Position numbers and translations under genes: made by a program. From Ananas comosus (taxonomy: Eukaryota > Streptophyta > Magnoliopsida > Poales > Bromeliaceae), in NCBI RefSeq assembly GCF_001540865.1, contig NC_033642.1, positions 1,785,125 to 1,849,124 on the forward strand: 64,000 bases of DNA, read 5' to 3'. Within the stretch, counting starts at the first letter, position 1. Every line of letters begins with the position of its first letter. The notes beneath the pieces are model-generated. The model was not told where the DNA came from and did not search any database. It saw nothing but the letters and a program-made list of their open reading frames with translations. Positions 21,901-31,044 of this stretch are shown one piece after another.

Positions 21901-24900
21901 ACCTTCTAGGGTTTCTATTTTTTCTGAGCTTGATGTCACTTTTCACAATAATTTAGAAGTGTTTTATAAAAGTATTGTTTGAGCATAGGTGTTAATAGAA
22001 AACTCAACATTGTTTCCATTTAAATATCAAATTCAAGTAAATCTGTATTTTTTTGAGGCATTTGTTAGTGAAATAGAATTGAATTTAGAATCAGCAGAAT
22101 CAGAAGGTGCCAACTGATCAGTCTAATAATTGGTCTATTATTTCTCTCAATAATTAAAAGCTCTATAATATATATTGCGTGTCAGACATCTGATATTTGC
22201 TTCTTGAATTAGAGTGTGTGTTCGGCGTTGTGTTTTTTATCAAAGAAAATTGCCAAGCCATGTGACTAGATATTAGCAACTGTTCACCAGATTAGAAGAG
22301 TGGACAAATTTGTTGCCATTTATCACGTGGATCTGATGTGGCAAATTTTGTCATAGGGACCAAACTACCGTGTTTTAAACAACTATCATATATTGAATGT
22401 TTTTTTGAGAGATAGGTAGCACGCTACCCGCTTCGTTTATTTCATTTAGAAATAAATTTAGCTGAAAATGTGAATCAACCAGGATTCTACCCGCTTCGTT
22501 TATTTCATTTAGAAATAAATTTAGCTGAAAATATGAATCAACTAGGATTCGAACTTGGATCTCGGGTATCAACCACCAAGTCCTTTGCCACTTGCTCTAG
22601 GGACGGTCGGTACCAACCACCGTATATTGAATGTTAAAAACATGTGTTATGAGGTAGTTGTAGATCAAAGTTTGGTGAAAATTCCCGCTCTATTATTGAG
22701 CCTGTGGAAAAAGACCCCGCACCTTTACTTCTTTTTTTTTTCTTTTTTTTCTTTTTTCTTTTTTTTTTGTTGGCATCCTCTGAATTTCTATTTTTTTTTT
22801 TTTTTTAAATTCACTGGCTCTATTATCTTGAAGTTTTTGCTTCTGCTGGTGTAGGAGGGTGTTTTGAAGATTTTAATGATGCTTAGTTCATTATCTCTCT
22901 TAAAGAAACTTTTTTCTTTTCTGCATTTTAAGTTCATTGTCATATTAAGGGCATGCTCAGTTGGAAAGATTTGAAGTTTTGGAATAAAAATCGGAATGAT
23001 TTACTTTTATTATTGGTGTTTGGTTTGAGGAATTAGTATTTCGATTTTTATTCCGGGGTTGGTAATCGAATCCCTCCAAAATTGTTTCCACCGGGAGGTG
23101 GGAATCAACTTTGATTCTGGAAGAGATTGCAAAAAACTTTTTTTTTTCGCTAATAATTATTTTAATTCAGATATTAATCTATATTTAATCTATTAAGTTA
23201 AAATTTAAATTCTAATTTAAATTTAAAATTTGGATTTAGTTCTATATTTAAATTTTGACATTGAACCTGAATTTGAGTTGTAATCAAAATTTATTTTTTT
23301 TACGTTTGGATAGTACATTTAAAATTCAATAAAATGTAATTTTTTTTGAATTTTAATTTGAACATGGTTGAAGTTCTGATTCCGATTTCTATTCTGAACT
23401 TAAGAAATTAGAAGTTGTCATCATTCAGTTTTCAGACCATTCCTATTCCGATTGCGATTCCTATTTTAAACACCTAAGAGATTTATTGAATTGTAACCAA
23501 ATGCCAAGTCTTATGGCTGATTGTTCTATCTTTAAATCTGAAGATAAAAAATCTTGTCATGACAGGCCGTCCCTCGCAGCGTTTTATTTGATGTAAAAAC
23601 CGGAAGCAATCTGATTCAGTGGCCGGTCGAAGAAATCGAAAGCTTACGGATGAACAGGACGGACTTCAGCGGCATCACGATCGACACCGGGTCCTTCTTT
23701 CGCCTCAACATTCAGAAGGCCACCCAGGTCTGTCTCTATGTCTTTCTGTAAAATGATGAGTCTAAAAACAGCAGCAGCAGCAGCAGACAGTCATCTGACA
23801 GATCACCTTTCTGTAACATGATCAGTCTGAAAACAGCTGACAGTAGACAGTTATCTGACAGCTTACCTTTCTGTTGCACTGCAGTTAGATATAGTTGCGG
23901 AGTTTGAGATTCCGAAGGAGGCGTTGGAGGCGGTCAATGAGGCGGACATAGGTTACAACTGCAGCACGAGCGGTGGCGCTGCAGGGAGGGGCGCCTTGGG
24001 GCCATTCGGACTGCTCGTGCTGGCCGACAAGAAGCTAACAGAGCAGACTGCAGTGTATTTCTATGTCTCGAGGAAGGCGGACGGCGGACTTAAGACTCAC
24101 TTCTGCCAGGATGAAGTCAGGTAAGTTTATAGTGGTGATGCTGCTTCCTTGTAAAATCTTGGTTCCTTCTAAAATCTCTAAAACAAGCATCTCTCGCATA
24201 TTCAGCTCACTAGCACTAATAACTCGTTGGATCCAAACTACTGGTCCAAAATGCTTATATCCAGTTGTTAATTCCAGTGTTCTTATCTCCTATAAACTCC
24301 CTACACTCTCACATTATCTGATATGGAATCGTTGGGCTTAAACCATCAGCCTACAATGCTTAACTCTAATCATTAATTTTAATGTATCCATCACACATAA
24401 ACTCTTACCCTCTTTCACATTATCCGATGTGAGACTACATGAAAGTAATTCGCTCGAGTTGGCGCGTAAATGCAGGTCATCGAAGGCGAACGATATCGTC
24501 AAGAGAGTTGTCGGCAGCAGCGTTCCCGTGCTCGACGGTGAAACTTTGTCCCTGCGAATACTGGTGAGTCGGATCTTGTTCAAGTTTATTGCTCACATAC
24601 TTTTGTTTACCAACTAATCACGAAACAGCTGATTTCGCCAAAAGCTCGCTCAAGCTCTTATTAGAGTTCAGCATCTCATGCTCTGATACCATAAGAAATC
24701 ACTGATTTCGCTCAAAACTTCAGCTGCTAGAGATTGTTGGTTCTGTGCATGATACTCTCGTAGCATAACTCTTCTTACGAAACGTGATTTTTGGCGCGTG
24801 TCGAAACTCAGGTGGATCACTCTATAGTGGAGAGCTTTGCTCAGGGAGGGAGATCATGCATCACGTCACGCGTGTACCCGACGGAGGCGATCTACAACGC

Positions 24901-25012
24901 AGCAGGAGTCTACCTATTCAACAATGCAACTAATGCTCCTGTTACCGCGAAAACTCTCACTGTGTGGGAGATGAGCTCTTCTTTCAACCAACCCTACCCT
25001 GCTGAAGCTTAA
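15952..25012 (+). CDS. Vacuolar-type acid invertase (beta-fructofuranosidase, GH32)
   Basis: Hydrolyses sucrose to glucose and fructose. Eight exons: 15952-16285, 16984-16992 (9 nt), 19857-20337, 20671-21073, 23566-23727, 23885-24120, 24476-24563, 24812-25012. All introns are GT/AG and phases agree; the product is 637 aa, normal for the family. Visible motifs: [18 protein letters not shown], then NDPNG (catalytic nucleophile Asp, residue 112), WTGSAT, FRDP (transition-state stabiliser), and WECIDF (acid/base Glu). The residue after the Cys is Ile; vacuolar enzymes usually have Val and cell-wall enzymes Pro, so this is the vacuolar class. The start is the only ATG in frame with the conserved block. 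The N-terminus (Ser x10, an RRRRLRR patch, AEGVSEK) shows no hydrophobic membrane anchor, unlike typical vacuolar invertases. The usual large third exon is split by a 333-bp intron. Introns carry a Mutator-type MITE, a fold-back element and a SINE. Likely functional if targeted correctly. Confidence 0.95.
16984..16992 (+). other. 9-nt mini-exon 2 of the invertase gene
   Basis: ATCCAAATG lies between CAG (acceptor) and GTAAGC (donor). With phase 1 on both sides it turns AAC-G and GG-CCC into Asn-Asp-Pro-Asn-Gly, the catalytic motif. It is among the smallest known plant exons and is a hallmark of acid invertase genes. The flanking introns are 698 and 2864 bp. Confidence 0.97.
17874..18252. repeat. 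Fold-back element, TGGTCCTCAAA family (copy 4), in invertase intron 2
   Basis: Left end GTAAATTACACCTTTGGTCC, right end GAGAACCAAAAGTGTACTTT. Inner arms mirror each other (AACTTTTAAATTATTGCAAT against ATAATTCTAAAAGTTCGAG). About 380 bp. Confidence 0.75.
19114..19300. mobile_element. Mutator-type MITE (copy 2) in invertase intron 2
   Basis: A 187-bp element starting GAAAAATTCTAGAATGCAAC and ending GTGTAGAATTCCTC. It is flanked by perfect 9-bp direct repeats AAACGAAAG (19105-19113 and 19301-19309). It is homologous to the element at 1181-1372. Confidence 0.9.
19520..19675. repeat. Dispersed repeat fragment in invertase intron 2
   Basis: TGTAACGACCCGACGTCCTA, CTCGTTGGGCCCAAACCAC and GGGACGTTATAG. 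It resembles the end of a retroelement and recurs in diverged form twice in intron 6 (about 24212-24330 and 24326-24440). Confidence 0.5.
21298..21423. repeat. Perfect 63-bp tandem duplication (invertase intron 4)
   Basis: Two identical head-to-tail copies, 21298-21360 and 21361-21423, both starting CATTATGATCAAGTCAAAAT. Being identical in non-coding DNA, it is either recent or an assembly duplication. Confidence 0.92.
21543..21570. repeat. (ATT)n microsatellite in invertase intron 4
   Basis: About nine ATT units. Confidence 0.9.
22402..22622 (-). mobile_element. tRNA-derived SINE (copy 3) with 13-bp TSD, in invertase intron 4
   Basis: On the minus strand: GTCCCTAGAGCAAGTGGC (box-A region), AAGTTCGAATCCTAG (box B), AACGAAGCGGGTAGC and a short A tract. 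It is flanked by perfect 13-bp direct repeats TATATTGAATGTT (22389-22401 and 22623-22635), the hallmark of target-primed retrotransposition. Roughly 63 bp of the body is tandemly duplicated: CTACCCGCTTCGTTTATTTC occurs twice. Confidence 0.9.
22948..23486. repeat. Probable degraded MITE in invertase intron 4
   Basis: GGGCATGCTCAGTTGGAAAG at the left and inverted GATTCCTATTTTAAACACC at the right, with AATCGGAATGATT and ATTCCGATTGCGATT mirrored inside. It resembles the Tourist-type element at 35598. Ends are uncertain. Confidence 0.4.
23738..23872. repeat. Tandem duplication with (CAG)n in invertase intron 5
   Basis: A unit of about 65-70 bp starting CTTTCTGTAA(A/C)ATGAT and ending TCTGACAG occurs twice, with a third partial start CTTTCTGTTGCACTGCAG that forms the acceptor. 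The first unit has five CAG repeats. Almost the whole 157-bp intron is built from it. Confidence 0.75.
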
Positions 25013-25378
25013 CAGAAATAAAATCACTTCTCCAAATCTATATTTACTTCCCTTATCCAATCTCAATCACTTTGTTTTACTTTTCTTTCTTTTTTTTTTA
25101 ATATATTTTTTTCTCGTCCTTCGACTGTATTTAGTGTAAGTTTCTGATTCGTTGGCGAGATTCATGTGAGTTTTTTTTTTTTTTTTTGTTTTGCGTATAG
25201 GAATTTTGCTGGTGCAATAGGGCCTTGTATGTGAAGTGTATAGTGTTTTTGTATTAATCACTATAGGGGTGGGAAATTTTTTTTGATATCATGTAAGATT
25301 AAACCAATCATTTCTTAAATAATGCAATTATTATCTTCTTTTCTCTTTTTTCTTTTTTTTTCTCTCTTTTTTTTCCTT

Positions 25379-25385
<7 letters not shown>
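25013..25385. other. 3' flank of the invertase gene
   Basis: Downstream of the TAA, T-rich DNA with several AATAAA-like signals (GAAATAAAATC at 25016-25026). Poly-T tracts lie at 25089-25112 and 25171-25188. No gene. Confidence 0.4.

Positions 25386-25438
<53 letters not shown>
25386..25438. repeat. (TA)n microsatellite
   Basis: About 26 uninterrupted TA/AT units. Confidence 0.95.
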
Positions 25439-25441
<3 letters not shown>

Positions 25442-25763
25442 GCATCTCAATAGTCCTACGCAGAATAGAAAAGGATTGTAAATGAGAATATAAGCACTGA
25501 TTTATTTGTTGCCCTAGTTATTTTGAAAAGTAACAAAAAACGATTCTCACATCAAATTATAAAATTAAAAAAATCAAGAAACCGGGTCTCGGCCCGATAC
25601 TTTTTGGAAGCTCCGATTTAAAGGCCCAGTCCGACCCGATAAATTGGGCTCACCCTAGTCTGACTATCGAAAAGAAGTCAGTCAATCAGTTTGATGGGCT
25701 GGATCGAGTGGATCGGGCTGGTAATTTAATTTTAGCTTTTTTTTGTTAACAAAATAAAAACAA

Positions 25764-26099
25764 GGGAAAACTTCAAATACCCCCTTGTGGTTTCACTTTT
25801 TCTCACTTTAGTATCCTATGGTTTAAAGTCTATCAAGTTAGTACCCTACGGTTTTGCACTTTTTCACTTTAGTACCCTGTGGTTTAAAGTGTATCAAGTT
25901 AGTACCCTGTGGTTTCGCACTTTCTCACTTTAGTATTCTGTTGCGAAACCACAGGGTACTAACTTGATACACTTTAAACTACAGGGTACTAAAGTGAGAA
26001 AGTGCGAAACCATATGGTACTAACTTGATACACTTTAAACCACATGGTACTAAAATGAAAAAGTACGAAACCACAAGGGGGTTTTTGAAGTTTTTTCCC
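25764..26099. mobile_element. Large near-perfect palindromic MITE, GGGAAAACTTCAAA termini
   Basis: The left arm starts GGGAAAACTTCAAATACCCC; the right arm ends GGGGGTTTTTGAAGTTTTTT then CCC, its inverse. Each arm is made of alternating TAGTACCCTGTGGTTT and TATCAAGTTAGTACCC units, so the element is both tandemly repetitive and palindromic, centred near 25940. No coding capacity. Partial relatives at 1847-2061 and about 47570-47640. Confidence 0.85.
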
Positions 26100-26137
26100 A
26101 AAAAATTATATATTTATATATATAGAGAGAGAGAGAG

Positions 26138-26504
26138 TCCGGGATACTATCGATAGCATTGAGGATTTTGTGCTATCGAGTTTTCCACAGTTAGATTTAA
26201 CCCTTTGATTATTTTTATCCGTTAGATTATACTATTCAACCAACCACTCACTCAATTCTAGAGGGCCCACATCATTCTAACCACATATTTCTCAATCCAA
26301 AGGCTGGAATGTTATTGATAGTTTTTTGCCTCTTTTGCTATCAAGTTTGGATGACAGCGGTCCCCTAGGGTTTATTGGTGATTCTAAAGTTGAGTAGGTG
26401 ATTGATTGAACAATATAATCTGAATGGTGGAATTGATTAAAGTGTAGATTTAATGGTTAAAAAATGGATAACAAAAAAGTCCAAATACTAATATTCTAGC
26501 TCAA

Positions 26505-26510
<6 letters not shown>
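26138..26510. mobile_element. GGATACTAT-type fold-back MITE
   Basis: Left end TCCGGGATACTATCGATAGC. The interior has CTAGAGGGCCCACATCATTC mirrored by GACAGCGGTCCCCTAGGG. The right end is CAAATACTAATATTCTAGCT. It is flanked by GA and CT/TA microsatellites like the 12-13 kb elements. Confidence 0.55.
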
Positions 26511-26536
<26 letters not shown>

Positions 26537-26692
26537 GCACCCATCAACTTTAAGGATTTTGAAATTGGCCCAAGAAATTTTTTGTTATTTGATTAACATC
26601 CCTTTACTTATTAATTGTTTGATTTAGTTCCTTCGTTAGCAATTTTGAGTATTCCGTTAGAATCAAAACAAACACCCATGAGAGATACAAAT

Positions 26693-27273
26693 ACGGTTTG
26701 CAAATGAGCGAGCCGACTCTTGTTGGACTCGCGTTTGACTCAGTGTTTGGATCGCTCGAGCTCGATCGAAATTAAACGAGCCGAAGCTTGAACAGAAAAA
26801 AAAAAACTCGAAATATATTTCGAGTCGAGCTTAAGTGTAACTGGGGTCGCTTGATTTAGGCTTAAGTTATTAGGCATATTAGCTGGCCTACGAGACCAAA
26901 CCAGCAAAATCCTACTCTAATTACTCTCTCTTCCTCTCTTTCACTTGCTCACAGAGTCGTTTTTCCTAAATAATTTTTCTTAATATTATAGTACTGTATC
27001 TTATGCATTTATTTTGTCTATTGAACTATTAGACATATTTTTATATCAAATTCCAGATAATATTTTATAAAAATTAAATTATAAATTGCATGATATCAAG
27101 AATTACACGTGGCTCATTGAGGACTCGAGCTCGTTCAACTCGGAGTTAGGCTCAAACTCGGCTTAAATTAATTTCAAGCCGAGCTTGCGCCTAAATTTAG
27201 ACTCGAAATTAATTTAAAGTCAAATTTGAGCTGAGATAAGCTCGTTCAAGCTCGGCTGGTTTCCACCCCTAGC
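26693..27273. mobile_element. Degenerate hAT-type element (GAGCTCG-rich)
   Basis: Left part GCAAATGAGCGAGCCGACTC; right end AGCTCGGCTGGTTTCCACCCCT. Arms rich in GAGCTCG-type repeats around an AT core, as in the 3.5-kb and 7.8-kb elements but more diverged. Confidence 0.5.
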
Positions 27274-28618
27274 TACAAGTGACATCTTTTTGACTTAAGA
27301 AGAACTCGTGAGTTTATAAACTAATCTAATTATCTTTTATATTAATCAATAGCAAATTAATAAATTATCTACTATGTTTTTACTTCCTGCTCAATAAATT
27401 TGGTAAAAATTTGAATAATTGCAGAAGAATTTTGTGTTTTTAATTATATATTTTTTACTTCCAGGTAATCTGAGCAGCATTTATTAGCACCAGATGTTAT
27501 CCTAAAAAAGTGAGAATGTGTATTTGTGAAATAACTATGATGAGAAAGACTCCGCCAGGAATGTAAATGGATCTCGGTTGGTGGAGCTCCTATCTTGATT
27601 CGTCGTAAATGAAGTAGTAAGTGATGACTACAAATACAGAAAAAAAANATATATATATATATATATATTTCATCTCGAATCCATTCTAATCTGTTAAGAA
27701 AACAGAGCGGAAGGTAAAAGATCTCTACATTTTTCTAATCCATTCCAATCTGTCAAGAATCTGCCGAAGATCCACTTCTGTCCTGCTAAGAAAATTGAAA
27801 GAGATCCCTGCTCCTCGATCCACCCTGTTTGCATCCCTTGCCTCTTTAAACAGTATATCGCTAAAATTCTATGTATCGAACTCAATATTTGATGATTTAT
27901 AATATATCTTAAATAATAAAATCTAACTCAATATATGTCAATTACAGCATTCTAAATGCATGCATGGAATTTAGTTATTGATTATCAACTTGTGAAGGCA
28001 CCCGCACGTTACGGCGGATCAATTTCGCGAAAGCAAATAAATCAAAAAATGTTCCCTTTATCGAGTGTTAAAGTGAATTTTATAAAATATATTTTTAAAA
28101 TTTTATTATAAAATTTTAAATTATGTAATTTTTTACTCTAGCTTTTTTATATGATTAAGATTGCATGTATTAACTATAAATTTTTATTTTATTATAATAT
28201 TGATAACTTAAAAATAAGTTGTATAATAAAAAATAAAAAAGATATTGATATAAACTGAATTGAGTTAGAAATAAAAAGTGGCCCATCTCACCCTCCTTAG
28301 AAGTTAAAAAAAAAAATGGTCTCACCCAAACCCCCTTCGCCCAAATCAACTTAATTCAAAACACCACATCAGATTTTTATGTATCTATATAAATAAATAT
28401 AGATATAGATGTAATGTGAGTAAAATTTAATTTGATAAACATGGAAAACACCATAATGGAAAATACATCAGTATAAAAAAAAAATTAAAAATTTATGAAA
28501 CTTATACCTGAACTATGAACTATATATTAGAATTTCATTATTCAATTTTTTTAAAATTTTAATTTTATAATTTAATCTTTTAATTTATTTGATTTGAATT
28601 AAAGTATTATTGATTTAA
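27274..28618. other. AT-rich intergenic DNA, no gene seen
   Basis: A moderately complex stretch at 27540-27890 holds a 63-codon open frame on the minus strand that I do not recognise. It adjoins an A/TA tract containing a single N (27648). The rest is A/T-rich. Confidence 0.35.
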
Positions 28619-28849
28619 GGCTTAGTTTGGTATTGAGGTCTATCTAATACTATTAGATAAAATAGAGTTGAGGAAAAAGCATATAGAGATATGCTTCTGC
28701 GTTCTCCAGTGAGACCGCAGAAAATATATCGTAACCGACTCATCGCGATATGCGGAACGCAATATTACGTACGGAAACAAACAGAATATTTTTCCAACGT
28801 ACTTTCTTACCGTACGTAACGCAATCTCCCCGCAATACCAAACGAAGCC
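28619..28849. mobile_element. Tourist-type (PIF/Harbinger) MITE with TAA TSD
   Basis: 231 bp. Left terminus GGCTTAGTTTGGTATTG, right terminus CAATACCAAACGAAGCC (16 of 17 inverted match). Flanked by TAA on both sides (28616-28618 and 28850-28852), the Harbinger target duplication. Confidence 0.88.
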
Positions 28850-28852
28850 TAA

Positions 28853-29813
28853 GTCAGCAATGATACTTTGACTTCAAAGTTAAAGTTAATTATTTATTTT
28901 AATAAATTTATATTTACGAGAATTGTATTAAGTATATTAATTAAATCTGTAAAAATAAACGATATATTTAAATTTTAAAGTCAAAGTATCATTGATTGAT
29001 TTAAATTATACAGATTGAAAGATTAGATCTATGCTTCAGATAAGTTCCATACATTTTTACCCAAAAAAAAAAAAAACTACTCAATTTGTATTAAAATTTA
29101 ATCCTTAAAATTTATAATTTTTAATATATATAGATATTTCAAAAGTTGTAAAAACTATTTTTCATACTCTCACAACATGCGGTTACAACCAATTTGTTTG
29201 GATATTGACAAAACTTTGAATACATCGAATTCTTTTATTCATGTAGTCTGCTTGTTTTACTGAAGGTAAAGTTTAAATTGAAGTAAACTTTTGAATGAAT
29301 TAGAGTTTGGTAAAATTTTTTTTTTTTTGTTGTTTATCTATGTAGCGAGTAGCGACAGAAGTGAAGATTTTATAGTTCTACTCTATTGTTTGTTTCGTAG
29401 AAATAAATAATACGAGAGCGGAAGGTATAAGCGAAAAGTTTGTTTCGAAAATCATTTCACTTCTTTTCAGTCTCGGCAAAATAAACACATCCGCATTCAA
29501 AATTATTTTCGTGTAGCATTGATTAAACCGGACTCGTTCGAGTTTGAATTTGGATAAAATCTCATGGATGTGTAGTCGTGTACCGATTACACTCTACTAA
29601 AGATTTTTTCCAAAAAAATAAAAAATAAAAAGAATACGGTGAAGGGTGTAGGGTGCACCGGGTGCACGCAATAATTTTCTCCCGACGCACGAAGCACGTT
29701 CCACGCGGTAATTTCGCCGCGTTCCAGAGGCCGTATGGGACGCCGCCACGTGTGCCCGCCCCACTCACCTCGGCGCGCCTGATTTTTTAGTGGGCCCCAC
29801 CCCTCCCGCGAAA

Positions 29814-29848
<35 letters not shown>

Positions 29849-30170
29849 TAAAAGGATAACAATTAAAGATTAAAATATAAAAAATATAAAAGCAAATTAA
29901 ATTAATTTCTTCTAAAAAAAGTATTAAAATATAAGAAATATAAAAGCGTATTAAATTAATTTTTTTTCTAAAAAATGAGAAAATATCGGTGGTTGATTCA
30001 GATAATTACTAAATCTAGAATCGGATCACGAAGAATAATTTCTGTTTTCAAATTTTCCTTTTTTAGTTTCTCTCCATAAATATTTATTTATTTATTATTT
30101 ATTTTCGATCACTATCACTATATATATAATATAGTATATATGAATATATAATATATATATATCATAATTA
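28853..30170. other. Upstream region of the SKU5-like gene
   Basis: AT-rich except for a GC-rich island at 29690-29815 that contains a G-box (GCCACGTGTG near 29747). An (AAT)n microsatellite lies at about 29814-29845. No coding region recognised. Confidence 0.4.
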
Positions 30171-30495
30171 TTATCTCCTTTCTCTTTTAAAAGTCCAACA
30201 TCCTCCCACAAAAAAAAAAAAAAAAAAACTATTTACTACTTGGAATGGTATACAAACCTAGAATCCCAAGAGAGAGAGAGAGATAGATGAGAGAGTAATT
30301 TTGTCCTTTTTCTCCATTGTTGGTTCATGTACTTTTTTTTTTTTTTTCTTTTTTTTTCTAACGCTTCTGACACTTCTCTTGCACTCTACGTGAGTAGAGA
30401 GAGAAAGAAGAGAGAGAAGTGAACAAGTACTGCACTGCAGTTTTTGTTTTGTCATCGTAATTGCATTCGATCAAGAAGGTCGATAAGAAGCAGTA
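30171..30495 (+). promoter_or_regulatory. Proximal promoter and 5' leader of the SKU5-like gene (inferred)
   Basis: TA-rich stretch (30119-30165), poly-A and poly-T tracts, then GAGAGAGA/AGAGAGAAAGAAGAG blocks (30270-30420). GA repeats are common in plant core promoters and leaders. No single TATA box stands out, so the start site is not assigned. Confidence 0.35.
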
Positions 30496-30514
30496 ATGGT
30501 AATGGTAATGGCAA

Positions 30515-30565
<51 letters not shown>

Positions 30566-31002
30566 CGATGTTTGCAGCGGCGATGATGTGCACCGTCGTC
30601 ATCGCCGGCGACCCCTTCGCGTACTTCGATTGGGACGTCTCCTACGCCACCGCCGCCCCTCTCGGGGTTCCGCAGCAGGTGACGATGATCACTATCAACA
30701 ATATTTATTTTCCCATATATTTTTTGTACGGAAAATTGTAAGTCTTTGCATGATGATTGATTTGACTAACGCTTATATTCGTAATTGATTGATCGATTGA
30801 TTGAATCAGAAACACGAGTTCTCGGAACTCACGCCGGATATTAAAATGGTTTTTTTTATTCTTTTTTTTTTTTTTGGGTGTAGGTCATAACAATCAACAA
30901 GCAGTTCCCGGGCCCAGTTATGAACATCACCACCAACTGGAATGTTGTAGTGAATGTCCTCAACAACTTGGATGAGCCCCTTCTCCTCACTTGGTAATAA
31001 CA

Positions 31003-31044
<42 letters not shown>

